Positions 25,992 through 34,828 of a DNA stretch of 64,000 bases are shown here, piece after piece. A program made the position numbers and the translations under genes. The number at the start of each line of letters is the position of its first letter. Position 1 is the stretch's first letter. The stretch is from NCBI GenBank assembly GCA_003151955.1, contig PLZB01000028.1:1-64000 (forward strand), in the 5' to 3' direction. A model generated the notes under the pieces. The model was given only the letters and a program-made list of their open reading frames with translations, searched no databases and was not told where the DNA came from. The stretch is from Acidimicrobiaceae bacterium (lineage in GTDB: Bacteria; Actinomycetota; Acidimicrobiia; Acidimicrobiales; UBA8190).

Positions 25992-26570
25992 GTGGAGGAG
26001 GGCCCCCGGGAGCGGATCCTGGCGGCCACCTACGCCTGCGTGGCCCGCTGGGGGCTCTCCAAGACGACGATCGAGGACGCCGCCCGGGAAGCCGGCCTCT
26101 CCCGGGCCACGGTCTACCGCTACTTCCCCGGTGGCCGGGAGGAGCTCATCGACGCCGTGGTCTCCTGGCAGTACCTCCAGTTCTTCGGCCGGCTCTACGA
26201 GGAGGTCCAGGGGGCGGCCTCCCTCGAGGAGCTCCTCGAACGGGGCCTGGCCTTCGCCGGCCGCTCCCTCCTCGAGCACGAGGTCTTCCAGAAGGTGGTC
26301 GAGACCGAGCCCGAGATCCTCCTCCCGAAGCTGACGGTCGAGACCAACAAGACGGTCGGGCTGATCGCCGCCTTCCTCGTCCCCTACCTCTACCAGCACG
26401 GGGTGGCCCCCGGGGTCGACGTCCAGGGGGCGGCCGACGTCCTGGCCCGGATGATCCTCTCCCTCATGGCCGCCCCCGGCCGCTGGGACCTCCAGGACCC
26501 CGTCCAGGTGGCCTCCCTGGTCCGGACCGAGCTCCTGGCCGGCATCGTCGGGGACCCGACCCCGGGCTGA
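25992..26570 (+). CDS. TetR/AcrR family regulator 1
   Basis: The 192-residue repressor has an N-terminal helix-turn-helix, GLSKTTIEDAAREAGLSRATVYRYFPGGREELIDAV, and an all-helical ligand domain. GTG 25992 lies two bases after the dapB stop, so it is probably cotranscribed with dapB. Its DNA-binding domain is clearly paralogous to the second TetR (26694-27404). Targets and ligand are unknown. A link to the neighbouring diiron gene is possible but not shown. Confidence 0.85.
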   Translation: MEEGPRERILAATYACVARWGLSKTTIEDAAREAGLSRATVYRYFPGGREELIDAVVSWQYLQFFGRLYEEVQGAASLEELLERGLAFAGRSLLEHEVFQKVVETEPEILLPKLTVETNKTVGLIAAFLVPYLYQHGVAPGVDVQGAADVLARMILSLMAAPGRWDLQDPVQVASLVRTELLAGIVGDPTPG

Positions 26571-26636
26571 GCCTCGGCCCCGCGACGTCCCCGGCCCGGG
26601 TGTGCCGATCACGCCAGATGGTTGGCAGTGGGGTGG

Positions 26637-26666
26637 TTGACAATGAGACAGCTTGAGCCGTACTGT
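26637..26666 (+). promoter_or_regulatory. Promoter of the TetR-2 / diiron-protein operon
   Basis: A consensus TTGACA (26637-26642) is separated by 18 bases from TACTGT (26661-26666). The predicted start site falls on ATG 26674, 7 bases later, opening a tiny ORF. Confidence 0.7.
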
Positions 26667-26670
26667 CTCA
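26644..26670 (+). promoter_or_regulatory. TetR operator: perfect inverted repeat in the promoter
   Basis: TGAGACAG (26644-26651) is a perfect inverted repeat of CTGTCTCA (26663-26670), 11 bases apart. It fills the space between -35 and -10 and covers the -10, as expected for an autorepressor site of the TetR encoded next. Confidence 0.7.
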
Positions 26671-26673
26671 ATC

Positions 26674-26697
26674 ATGACCCGCCGGTGCCGTTCATGA
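26674..26697 (+). CDS. Leaderless seven-residue upstream ORF (MTRRCRS)
   Basis: The ATG sits 7 bases after TACTGT, so it should be the first codon of the transcript. The ORF ends with a TGA overlapping the ATG of the TetR gene (ATGA at 26694-26697). It may serve to load ribosomes and couple translation of a gene that lacks its own ribosome-binding site. No function of the peptide itself is implied. Confidence 0.45.
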   Translation: MTRRCRS

Positions 26698-27404
26698 CCC
26701 CGACGCGCCTCGAGCTCGTCATGGGCGGGGCCGGCCAGGGGGGGGAGCCGGTCTCCCCCCAGAGGATCCGGATCGTCGACGGGGCGCTCCGCTGCCTGGC
26801 CCGGCAGGGGATCTCGAAGACGACTCTCGACGACGTGGCCCGGGAGGCCTCCTGCAGCCGGGCCACCGTCTACCGGGTCTTCCCGGGTGGGAAGGACGGC
26901 GTCCTGGCCGCCGTGGCCGACACCGAGGTGGCCCGGCTCTTCAGCGCCGTCGCGGTGAAGATGGGCGAGGCCGACGACCTCGAGGACGTCCTCGTGGCCG
27001 GGATGACCGAGGCGGCCACCCGGATCAGCGGGCACGAGGCCCTCACCTACCTCCTCGAATTCGAGCCCGGGGTGATCCTCCCCCGGCTGGCCTTCGGCCA
27101 CATGGACGACCTCCTGGCCAGCTCGAGCCGGTTCATCGCCCCCTTCCTGGCCCGCTGGCTCGACCCGGCCCAGGCCACCCGGATCGCCGAATGGGCCAGC
27201 CGGCTGGTCCTCTCCTACCTGGCCTGCCCGGCCGACGACGTCGACCTGACCTCCTCGGACCAGGTCCGGTCCCTCGTCCGGGTCTTCATCCTCCCCGCCA
27301 TCGGGGCCATCCAGGCCGAGGGCTCCTCAGGGGCCGTCGTCCTCGACACCACCACCACCCGCCACCAGCACCAGCCGACCGCCACAAGGGGGATCACGTC
27401 ATGA
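26694..27404 (+). CDS. TetR/AcrR family regulator 2 (likely autorepressor)
   Basis: A 236-residue regulator. The HTH region GISKTTLDDVAREASCSRATVYRVFPGGKDGV lies at about residues 35-67, followed by a helical ligand domain and a Thr/His/Gln tail. ATG 26694 is chosen because it overlaps the stop of the leaderless upstream ORF; in-frame starts further upstream (26622, 26643) lie inside or before the promoter. ATG 26724 is a possible alternative. Its TGA overlaps the ATG of the diiron gene (27401-27404), so repressor and target form one operon under the operator at 26644-26670. Confidence 0.82.
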   Translation: MTPTRLELVMGGAGQGGEPVSPQRIRIVDGALRCLARQGISKTTLDDVAREASCSRATVYRVFPGGKDGVLAAVADTEVARLFSAVAVKMGEADDLEDVLVAGMTEAATRISGHEALTYLLEFEPGVILPRLAFGHMDDLLASSSRFIAPFLARWLDPAQATRIAEWASRLVLSYLACPADDVDLTSSDQVRSLVRVFILPAIGAIQAEGSSGAVVLDTTTTRHQHQPTATRGITS

Positions 27405-28531
27405 CCCAGATGCGAGAGAACGAGGAGATCATCGATCGGGCCCAGATCGACGACCTCGAGGCCATCATGGCCGTCGTCAACACCGACTGGGACGAGCCCG
27501 GCCACGATGTCCCCTCGGCCTACGACACCCATTTCACCTGGAACTACGAGAAGGGGGAGCGGCCCAAGCTGGACAAGCTCTACGAGAAGGCCAAGCGGTC
27601 CCAGTGGAACGCCCAGACGGACCTCCCCTGGGACACCGAGGTCGACCAGGAGGAGCTCGTCCGGGCCAACGCCATTGCCAACGGCGGGTTCACCCAGGGG
27701 ATCGACGTGACCGGCACCCCCCTCGAGGCCTGGGGTGACGCCGAATGGCTCCAGTTCGGGGTGGAGAGCCAGAACTGGACCCTCTCCCAGTTCATGCACG
27801 GCGAGCAGGGCGCCCTCATCTGCACGGCCCGGATCGTCGAGTCCGTCCCCTGGATCGACGCCAAGTACTACGCCGCCACCCAGGTCGTCGACGAGGCCCG
27901 CCACGTCGAGGTCTTCTCCAAGTACCTCGACGAGAAGCTCTCCGGGCACTACCCCATCAACGCCCACCTCCGGCTCCTCCTCGACGACATCATCACCGAC
28001 ACCCGCTGGGACATGACCTACCTGGGCATGCAGATCATGGTGGAGGGCCTGGCCCTGGCCGCCTTCGGCTTCATGCACCAGATGACGACGGAGCCGCTCC
28101 TGAAGCAGCTCCTCCGTTACGTCATGTCCGACGAGGCCCGCCACGTCGCCTTCGGGGTCCTGAGCCTCCAGGAGTACTACGAGGAGCTCTCCGCCGCCGA
28201 GATCCGGGAGCGCCAGGAGTTCGCCTTCGAGGCCGCCGTCCGGATGCGGGACCGGTTCCTCCAGCAGGAGGTCTGGGAGAAGATGGGGGTCGATCCCAAG
28301 GCCGTCGTCCCCCTCCTCCTCGACATCCCCGAGCGCCAGATGTTCCAGACGATGCTCTTCTCGAAGATCGTCCCCAACTGCAAGAAGCTCGGCCTCCTCG
28401 ACGCCGCCGACGGCTGGCTCCGGACCAAGTTCACCGAGCTCGGCTGCATCGGCTTCGAGGACTGGGAGGACACCGGCGCCGAGTACGAGAGCCTCCAGGC
28501 CACGCCGGAGTCCGACGCCCTGGCCTCCTGA
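27401..28531 (+). CDS. Ferritin-like diiron-carboxylate protein
   Basis: The 376-residue protein shows the full ligand set of the ferritin-like diiron fold: MHGEQGA, then DEARHVEVF, then MVEGLALAAF, then DEARHVAFG. The two DEARH (ExxH) motifs are spaced as in R2 and AurF-type oxygenases. It is not an obvious ribonucleotide reductase subunit, and no partner reductase is nearby. A role in oxygenation, for example of a lipid or aromatic substrate, is inference. It is translated from an ATGA overlap with the TetR-2 gene and so should be induced when that repressor is released. Confidence 0.78.
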   Translation: MTQMRENEEIIDRAQIDDLEAIMAVVNTDWDEPGHDVPSAYDTHFTWNYEKGERPKLDKLYEKAKRSQWNAQTDLPWDTEVDQEELVRANAIANGGFTQGIDVTGTPLEAWGDAEWLQFGVESQNWTLSQFMHGEQGALICTARIVESVPWIDAKYYAATQVVDEARHVEVFSKYLDEKLSGHYPINAHLRLLLDDIITDTRWDMTYLGMQIMVEGLALAAFGFMHQMTTEPLLKQLLRYVMSDEARHVAFGVLSLQEYYEELSAAEIRERQEFAFEAAVRMRDRFLQQEVWEKMGVDPKAVVPLLLDIPERQMFQTMLFSKIVPNCKKLGLLDAADGWLRTKFTELGCIGFEDWEDTGAEYESLQATPESDALAS

Positions 28532-28534
28532 GGA

Positions 28535-28563
28535 TTCCCGCATCCCGCCAGGACCGGTAGCCT
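28535..28563 (+). promoter_or_regulatory. Leaderless promoter of dapA
   Basis: TAGCCT (28558-28563) ends exactly 6 bases before ATG 28570. TTCCCG at 28535-28540 is a weak -35 with an ideal 17-base spacer. Confidence 0.55.
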
Positions 28564-28569
28564 GACGGG

Positions 28570-29517
28570 ATGGTGCCAGCAACGGGAAGAGGCCGCTTCG
28601 GCGCGGTGGTGACCGCCATGGTCACCCCCTTCGACGACGACGGATCCCTCGACCTCCCCGGGGCCGCCGACCTGGCCCGTTGGCTCGCCGACCACGGCTC
28701 CGAGGCCCTCGTCGTGGCCGGGACAACCGGTGAGGGACCCGTCCTCTCCGAGGCCGAGGTCACTGACCTCTGGCGGGCCGTGGCCGAGGCCGTCACCATC
28801 CCCGTCATCGCCGGGACCGGCACCAACGACACCCGCCACTCGATCGACCTGTCCCGGGCCGCCGCCGAGGCCGGGGCCGACGCCCTCCTCGTCGTCACCC
28901 CCTACTACAGCCGGCCCTCCCAGGCCGGCCTGGTCGACCACTTCACCGCCGTGGCCGCCGCCACCGAGCTTCCCGTCCTCCTCTACGACATCCCCATCCG
29001 GTGTGGCCGGAAGATCGCCCACGACACCTTCCTCCACCTCGTCGCCACCGTCGGGAACCTCGTCGGCGTCAAGGACGCTGCCGGTGACGTCACCGCCGCG
29101 GCCCGGCTGGTGGCCGAGACCCCGACCTCGTTCGAGCTCTACAGCGGTGACGACCCCCTCACCCTCCCCCTGCTCGCCGTCGGCGGCGTCGGGATCATCA
29201 GCGTGGCCAGCCACTGGGTCGGACTCGAGATGGCCGAGATGGTGGCCGCCTTCTTGAAGGGGGATGTCGATGGGGCCCGGGCCACGAACGCCTGCCTCCT
29301 CGACTCCTACGCCTTCGAGTCCACCGAGGCCTACCCGAACCCCCTCCCGGCCAAGGCCGTCTGCCGGGCCCTCGGCCTGGCCGTCGGTCAGTGTCGGCTC
29401 CCCATGGGACCGGGGACCCCCGAGCTCGACGCCGGCGCCCGACGGCTTCTCGAGGCCCTGGGCCGACCGTTCACCGAAGCGGCTGACCCCGCCCGCACCA
29501 GGAGTCCACTTGGCTGA
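28570..29517 (+). CDS. dapA: 4-hydroxy-tetrahydrodipicolinate synthase
   Basis: DapA condenses pyruvate with aspartate semialdehyde, the first step of the lysine branch. The 315-residue TIM barrel has VVAGTTGEGPVLSEAE, GTGTNDTRHSIDL, PYYSRPSQAGL and LLYDIPIR. The Schiff-base lysine is in VGVKDAAGD. The usual YNVP is YDIP here, but the tyrosine is kept. ATG 28570 is set by TAGCCT 6 bases upstream. The gene overlaps rnj by 8 bases, an arrangement common in actinobacteria. Confidence 0.94.
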   Translation: MVPATGRGRFGAVVTAMVTPFDDDGSLDLPGAADLARWLADHGSEALVVAGTTGEGPVLSEAEVTDLWRAVAEAVTIPVIAGTGTNDTRHSIDLSRAAAEAGADALLVVTPYYSRPSQAGLVDHFTAVAAATELPVLLYDIPIRCGRKIAHDTFLHLVATVGNLVGVKDAAGDVTAAARLVAETPTSFELYSGDDPLTLPLLAVGGVGIISVASHWVGLEMAEMVAAFLKGDVDGARATNACLLDSYAFESTEAYPNPLPAKAVCRALGLAVGQCRLPMGPGTPELDAGARRLLEALGRPFTEAADPARTRSPLG

Positions 29518-31171
29518 GCCCGTACGCGTCACCTTCCTCGGCGGTCTCGGGGAGATCGGTCGGAACTGCGCCTGCATCGAGCAGCAGGGACGGATCATCG
29601 TCCTCGACGTCGGGATCATGTTCCCCGAGCCCGACATGCCAGGCATCGACCTGGTCCTGCCGGACTTCTCCTACCTCCGGGACCATGTCGACCAGGTCGA
29701 GGCGGTCATCCTGACCCATGGCCACGAGGACCACACCGGGGGGCTCGCCTATCTCCTCCGGGAGCTCTCGGTCGATGTCTACGGCTCGGCCCTCACCCTG
29801 GGCCTGGCCCGGAACCGGGTCGAGGAGGCCGGGGTGGTCGACCGGGCCCGGTTCATCGAGGTGAAGGACGGGGACCGCCGCACCATCGGCCCCTTCGAGG
29901 TCGAATTCATCCCCGTCACCCACTCCGTCCCCCACGCCTTCGCCACCGCCTACCACACCGCCCAGGGGGTGATCCTCCACTCCGGGGACTTCAAGATCGA
30001 CCTGACCCCGGTCGACGGCCGGCTGACCGACCTGGCCCGGATCGGGGCCATCGCCACCACCGACGGGATCCGGCTCCTCCTGGCCGACTCCACCAACGCC
30101 GAGGAGCCCGGGTTCACGGCGTCCGAGAGCGAGGTGGGAGCCACCCTCCGACGGGTCTTCCAGGCCCATGAGGGCCACCGGCTCATCGTGACCTGCTTCG
30201 CCAGCCACATCCACCGGATCCAGCAGATCATCGAGGCCGCCACCTCGAACGGCCGGAAGGTGGCCACCCTGGGCCGGTCGATGGCCAAGAACGTGGAGCT
30301 GGCCCGCCGGCTCGGGCTCCTCGATGTCCCCGACGACATCTTCGTCGACATCGAGAAGGTCGACGACCTCCCCGACGGCAGGGTCTGCGTGGTCTCGACG
30401 GGGTCCCAGGGGGAGCCCCTCTCGGCCCTGTCGCTCATGGCGGCGGGGGAGAACAAGCGGCTCCATCTCCGGGAGGGGGACGTCGTCGTCATCAGCGCCC
30501 ATCCCATCCCCGGCAACGAATGGGCCGTGGGCCGGGTCATCGACGGGCTCTACCGGACCGGTGCGGAGGTGGTCCACACCGGCCTCGAGCCCGTCCACGT
30601 GAGCGGCCACGCCCGCCAGGGGGAGCTCAAGATCCTCTTCTCGGTGGCGAAGCCCGAGTTCTTCGTCCCCGTCCACGGGGAGTACCGCCATCTGGTCAAC
30701 CACGGCCAGGTCGCCCACCAGATGGGGGTCGACCGGGACCATGTCCTGCTCTGCGAGGACGGGGACTCGATCATCCTCGACGACGCCGGGATGCACCGGG
30801 GCCCGGACGTCCCGGCCGGGTTCCTCTACGTCGACGGGACGGTGGGCGACGTCGGCCACGGCGTCCTCCGGGACCGCCGGCTCCTGGCCGAGGAAGGGGT
30901 GGTGGTCGTCGTCGCCACCGTCGACCCCCACCGCCGGGAGGTCGTGACCGCCCCGGAGATCATCACCCGGGGGTGGGTCCACGCCCCCGAGGCCGAGGAG
31001 CTCCTCGGGGAGGCCAGCGCCCTGGTCCGCAAGGTCCTGGAGGAGGCCCTGAGCGAGGGGTCCACCGACCAGGAGGGCCTCCGCCGCCACGCCCGGAAGG
31101 CCCTCGGCAAGTTCGTCGGGGAGAAGACCCGGCGCCGCCCGATGATCGTCCCGCTGATCGTCGTCGTCTGA
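29510..31171 (+). CDS. rnj: Ribonuclease J
   Basis: RNase J is a metallo-beta-lactamase ribonuclease with endo- and 5' exonuclease activity, important for mRNA and rRNA maturation. The 553-residue protein has the motif THGHEDHTGG (His70, His72, Asp74, His75), the beta-CASP segment LADSTNAEEPGFT and SHIHRIQQI, and GHARQGELK before the C-terminal domain. The start is TTG 29510, with AGGAG at 29500-29504, inside the end of dapA. It gives LAEPVRVTFLGGLGEIGRNC, the family N-terminus. Cotranscribed with dapA. Confidence 0.94.
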   Translation: MAEPVRVTFLGGLGEIGRNCACIEQQGRIIVLDVGIMFPEPDMPGIDLVLPDFSYLRDHVDQVEAVILTHGHEDHTGGLAYLLRELSVDVYGSALTLGLARNRVEEAGVVDRARFIEVKDGDRRTIGPFEVEFIPVTHSVPHAFATAYHTAQGVILHSGDFKIDLTPVDGRLTDLARIGAIATTDGIRLLLADSTNAEEPGFTASESEVGATLRRVFQAHEGHRLIVTCFASHIHRIQQIIEAATSNGRKVATLGRSMAKNVELARRLGLLDVPDDIFVDIEKVDDLPDGRVCVVSTGSQGEPLSALSLMAAGENKRLHLREGDVVVISAHPIPGNEWAVGRVIDGLYRTGAEVVHTGLEPVHVSGHARQGELKILFSVAKPEFFVPVHGEYRHLVNHGQVAHQMGVDRDHVLLCEDGDSIILDDAGMHRGPDVPAGFLYVDGTVGDVGHGVLRDRRLLAEEGVVVVVATVDPHRREVVTAPEIITRGWVHAPEAEELLGEASALVRKVLEEALSEGSTDQEGLRRHARKALGKFVGEKTRRRPMIVPLIVVV

Positions 31172-31184
31172 GCCGGGTCCCCCC

Positions 31185-33866
31185 ATGGTCGACCTGCGCC
31201 GCCGACCCGGGCGGCTCCGGGAGGTGGCCCGGGGGCCCGTCCGGGTCGTCTACTACGTCGAGGGCGAGGAATTCGGGGGGGTCGAGCAGCACCTCCTGAC
31301 CGTCCTGGGTCATCTCGACCGGGAGCGGTTCGAGCCGACCGTCCTGGGGGTCATGCCCGACCGGCTGGCCGGGGAGCTGGCCGCCGCCGGCATCGAGGTG
31401 ACCCGGTTCAGTCGGGTCCGCCACAAGTGGGACGTGGCCGGCTGGTTCGCCGTGGTCCGGGCCGTCCGACGGGCCCGGCCCACCGTCTTCCACGCCATGC
31501 TCTCCCAGTCCTACGGCGCCCCTTACGCCCTGGTCGCCGCCATCGGGGTTCCCGCCGTCGTCGTGACCGCCCACCTCCCCACCCCGGCCTCCAACCGTCG
31601 CCAGGCCCGGATCCGCCGCCTCCTCATGCGGGGCGTCGACGCCCAGGTCGTCCCCTCGGAGTGGACCCGGTCCGAGCTCGACCGCCTCGGCCAGCTGACG
31701 GCCCGGTCCGTCGTCATCGCCAACGGCATCGACCGGCCCTCCTACCGGACCAGGGAGGAAGCCCGCCGGGAGCTCGGCCTCGACCCGGGGGCCGTGGTGG
31801 TGGGGGGGGCGATGCGGCTCGTCGACTGGAAGCGACCCGACCTGGTGGCCGGCCTGACCACCCTCCCCGGGGTCGACGTCGTCCTCCTCGGGGACGGCCC
31901 CGAGGCCGGGGTCCTGGCCGGGGCCGACCGGACGGGCCGGCTCCACCTGGCCGGCTTCCGGGCCGACGCCGCCGACCTCCTCCCCGCCCTCGACGTCTTC
32001 GTCCATCCCTGCCCCGTCGACAACCAGCCCCTCGCCGTCCTCGAGGCCTTGGGAAGCGGCGTCCCCGTCGTCGTCGCCGACCGGGGCGGGACGGCCGGGA
32101 TGGTCGACGACGGCCGGACCGGCCTCCAGGCCGAGGCCACCCCCGAGGCGATGGCGGCGGCGGTCGCCGGGCTCCTGGCCGATCCGACGCGCTCCGCCGC
32201 CCTGGCCGGCGCCGCCTCGGCCGAGCTCGACGACAGGTTCTCGGCCCCGGCCATGGTGGGGCGCCTCGAAGCCCTCTACGACACCCTCCTGGCCGGGTCC
32301 CCGACCCCCCGGACCGGTCGGCTCCCCTCCCACTTCGTCCGGAACGTCTTCTCGAACTACGCCACCGCCGTCGCCGCCCTCCTCGTCGCCCTTGTCACCA
32401 CTCCCATCCTCACGTCCGGCCTGGGCTCGGCCCGGTTCGGGGTCTGGGCCCTCGTCGGGGCCATGATCCCCTACCTCGAGCTCCTCGAGCTGGGCATGGC
32501 CAACGCCACCGTCAACCGCGTCGCCGGCCGCCTCGAGGCCGGCGAGCCCGAACCGGTCAACCGGGCCATCAACACGGCCTTCTTCGTCCTCATCGTCCCC
32601 GGCCTCCTGGCCGCCGCCGCCGCCGGGGTCCTCGCCCTCGTCCTGCCCCACCTCGTCACCATCCCCCCCGGCCTGACCGACCAGGCCCGGATCGTCCTCC
32701 TCCTCCTCGCCCTCGACATGGCCGTCTCCATCCCCGGGGACACCTTCGGCGGCGGCCTCGTCGCCCTCCAGCGCTACGACATCCTCAACGGCACCCTCAC
32801 CGCCGTCCTCCTCCTCCAGGGGGCCGCCTGGATCGTCGTCATGGCCGCCGGCGGCGGCCTGGTCATGCTCGGCCTCGTCACCGTCGGGATCAGCCTGGTC
32901 GGCCAGCTGGCCCGGTTCCTCCTCCTCCGCCGGCTCCTCCCCGGCCTCCACATCTCGATCCGGGCCGTCGAGTGGGGCGGGCTCCGGCCCTTCGCCGGGC
33001 TCTCCACCTGGTTCACCCTCGAGGAGGTCACGGCGGCCGTGGCCGCCAACGCCGACGTCCTCATCGTCGGCATCGTCGTCAGCGTCCCCGCCGCCGGTGT
33101 CTACGCCGTCGGGCAGCGCCTCGGCCTCCTGGCCTCCCGGTTCATCGCCCCGGCCAGCGACGTCTTCTTCCCCTTCTCGGCCCAGGTCACCGCCCGGGGG
33201 GAAGAGGACCAGCTCCGGGAGTCGGCCTGGGCCGGGAGCCGCCTCGCCGTCGGCCTGGCCGCTCCCGCCTGCCTCATCCTGGCCGTCCTGGCCTCACCGG
33301 CCATCCGGGCCTGGGCCGGCCCCGCCTTCGCCGGAGCCGGCCCCGTCGTCGTCCTCCTGGCCGTCGCCGCCATGATCTCGTCGGTCACCGTCACCGGCGC
33401 TGTCATCATCGACGGGGCCGGCGAGCCCAAGAAACCGTCCCTCATCTACAGCGCCGAGCTCGTCGTCAAGATCGTCCTCTGCGTCGTCCTCGGCCACCTC
33501 TACGGTCTCTGGGGGGTGGCCCTCGGCACCCTCGTCGCCACCGCCCTCCTCCGTCTCGGGGTCCTCCTCCCCTTCGTCTCCCGCCGTCTCGGTCTCGGCC
33601 TGGGCCGCTACGTCACCTGGATGGTCCGGGCCCATGTCCCCCCCGCCCTCGTCGCCGGTGCTCTCGGCTGGTTCCTCGTCCACCGCGTCGGGGCCCTGGC
33701 CCGACCCTCGCACAGCCTGGCCGGTGCCGCCGTCGTGGCCGCCGCCGGTCTGGTCGTGCTGATCGTCTACCTGGCGGTGTTCAGCCTCACCGGTCTCGAC
33801 GGGCGGGAACGGGGTCGGGTCCGGGCGCGGGTGGGGCGGGGGTCGGCAGGCGGTTCCGGGACCTGA
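31185..33866 (+). CDS. Fused GT4 glycosyltransferase and Wzx-type flippase
   Basis: One 893-residue protein joins two polysaccharide functions. Residues 1 to about 370 are a GT4 glycosyltransferase: VYYVEGEEFGGVEQHLLTVLGHL, GGAMRLVDWKRPDLVAGL, and the donor site HPCPVDNQPLAVLEALGSGVPVVVADRGG. From about residue 380, SHFVRNVFSNYATAVAALLVALVTTPIL begins a MOP/Wzx-like lipid-linked oligosaccharide flippase of about 12 membrane segments. The frame is uninterrupted and there is no internal start that clearly splits it. A fusion would tie the last sugar addition to export. It stands between rnj and the restriction-modification pair. Confidence 0.85.
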   Translation: MVDLRRRPGRLREVARGPVRVVYYVEGEEFGGVEQHLLTVLGHLDRERFEPTVLGVMPDRLAGELAAAGIEVTRFSRVRHKWDVAGWFAVVRAVRRARPTVFHAMLSQSYGAPYALVAAIGVPAVVVTAHLPTPASNRRQARIRRLLMRGVDAQVVPSEWTRSELDRLGQLTARSVVIANGIDRPSYRTREEARRELGLDPGAVVVGGAMRLVDWKRPDLVAGLTTLPGVDVVLLGDGPEAGVLAGADRTGRLHLAGFRADAADLLPALDVFVHPCPVDNQPLAVLEALGSGVPVVVADRGGTAGMVDDGRTGLQAEATPEAMAAAVAGLLADPTRSAALAGAASAELDDRFSAPAMVGRLEALYDTLLAGSPTPRTGRLPSHFVRNVFSNYATAVAALLVALVTTPILTSGLGSARFGVWALVGAMIPYLELLELGMANATVNRVAGRLEAGEPEPVNRAINTAFFVLIVPGLLAAAAAGVLALVLPHLVTIPPGLTDQARIVLLLLALDMAVSIPGDTFGGGLVALQRYDILNGTLTAVLLLQGAAWIVVMAAGGGLVMLGLVTVGISLVGQLARFLLLRRLLPGLHISIRAVEWGGLRPFAGLSTWFTLEEVTAAVAANADVLIVGIVVSVPAAGVYAVGQRLGLLASRFIAPASDVFFPFSAQVTARGEEDQLRESAWAGSRLAVGLAAPACLILAVLASPAIRAWAGPAFAGAGPVVVLLAVAAMISSVTVTGAVIIDGAGEPKKPSLIYSAELVVKIVLCVVLGHLYGLWGVALGTLVATALLRLGVLLPFVSRRLGLGLGRYVTWMVRAHVPPALVAGALGWFLVHRVGALARPSHSLAGAAVVAAAGLVVLIVYLAVFSLTGLDGRERGRVRARVGRGSAGGSGT

Positions 33867-33890
33867 CACTGGTCGTCGGCCCCCCCTCAG

Positions 33891-34823
33891 TCAGTAGGGA
33901 CCGAGGAGCCGTTCGCCGTTGAAATGGACGAGATGTGTTGGTGAATCTGCGATCCACACCTCGGTTCCCCACGCGATGTCGCTTACGTACCTGGCCATTG
34001 TTCGTCGATCCAAGAAGGAGGTCACGAGGACCAGTCCAGCTGACGAACCAGCGAACAACAGGTGGAGCTCCTCGTGGCGCTTCGGGTCGACTGGGCCATG
34101 GCTGGTGACGGCCTCAACGAGGACGAGCCACTCCCGTTCGATGTCGTGTATCACGAGGTCGGGCATCTTTCCGTGCTCTTGAACGGTGACGCCGAGCTTC
34201 CGCAGACCCGCTTCGTCGTAGACAGCGAATTTCTTTGCGGCGTCGCCCACATACAGGATGCGACCGCCCGGTGTGAATACCGGACAGAAGTCCTCGAGGA
34301 GCTTTGCGATGAGTAGGTTCTGTCCTCCCGGCGAAAGCAAGATGCGAGCTCCATCAGGTAGCACCACCGGGATCCGTTGAAGCTCCCGCTCCATCGCCCA
34401 GCGCTCCCTGAGTGTCTTCACCCGCAGCTGATAGATCTCGAGCTTCCGGGCCCATCCCCTCGTTCCATAGCTCTGGAGGACCTTGAGGGCGATCCCGTTG
34501 ACCTGATACGTGGTCTTGGCGCTGTTGATCGGCCGGGCCGGGTCGTCTGGGTTCTGGAGAAGCAGACCGGCGGAAAGGAACTGGTGAACGGTCTGACGCC
34601 GGACGGTCTCGCGGGTGTTCGGGGCATATTGCTTCCCGAACTGCTCGGCGATGAATTCCATCATCGGGGTTATGCCGCGCAACGGAGCGGTGGCTTGGTC
34701 CCATGGCCGGCCGGGCGTGAGATCGAGCAAGGCCAACAAGACCAAACCTGAGCGCTCATTGAGTTGCTGCTTGGGGAATCCGAGTTGAGAAAGAACGTCG
34801 ATTGCATCCTGGACCGTGGCCAA
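33891..34823 (-). CDS. BsuBI/PstI-type type II restriction endonuclease
   Basis: The 310-residue protein matches the BsuBI/PstI restriction enzyme family along its length. In the C-terminal half these are KMPDLVIHDIEREWLVLVEAVTSHGPVDPKRHEEL, VTSFLDRRTMARYVSDIAWGTEVWIADSPTHLVHFNGERLLGPY. The PD...E region fits the PD-(D/E)xK nuclease fold. The recognition site is predicted to be CTGCAG from the family, not shown. The start is TTG 34823, five bases after the methyltransferase stop, so both are one operon with methylase first. GC content and codon use are visibly lower than in the neighbours. Confidence 0.9.
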   Translation of the reverse strand: MATVQDAIDVLSQLGFPKQQLNERSGLVLLALLDLTPGRPWDQATAPLRGITPMMEFIAEQFGKQYAPNTRETVRRQTVHQFLSAGLLLQNPDDPARPINSAKTTYQVNGIALKVLQSYGTRGWARKLEIYQLRVKTLRERWAMERELQRIPVVLPDGARILLSPGGQNLLIAKLLEDFCPVFTPGGRILYVGDAAKKFAVYDEAGLRKLGVTVQEHGKMPDLVIHDIEREWLVLVEAVTSHGPVDPKRHEELHLLFAGSSAGLVLVTSFLDRRTMARYVSDIAWGTEVWIADSPTHLVHFNGERLLGPY

Positions 34824-34828
34824 CGAGA

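Noticed and set aside
26674-26697. MTRRCRS and MTNRCSGNRCS as cysteine-responsive attenuator peptides
   Set aside because: In the SOS case the Cys codons come from the LexA boxes, and no attenuator hairpin was seen in either place.
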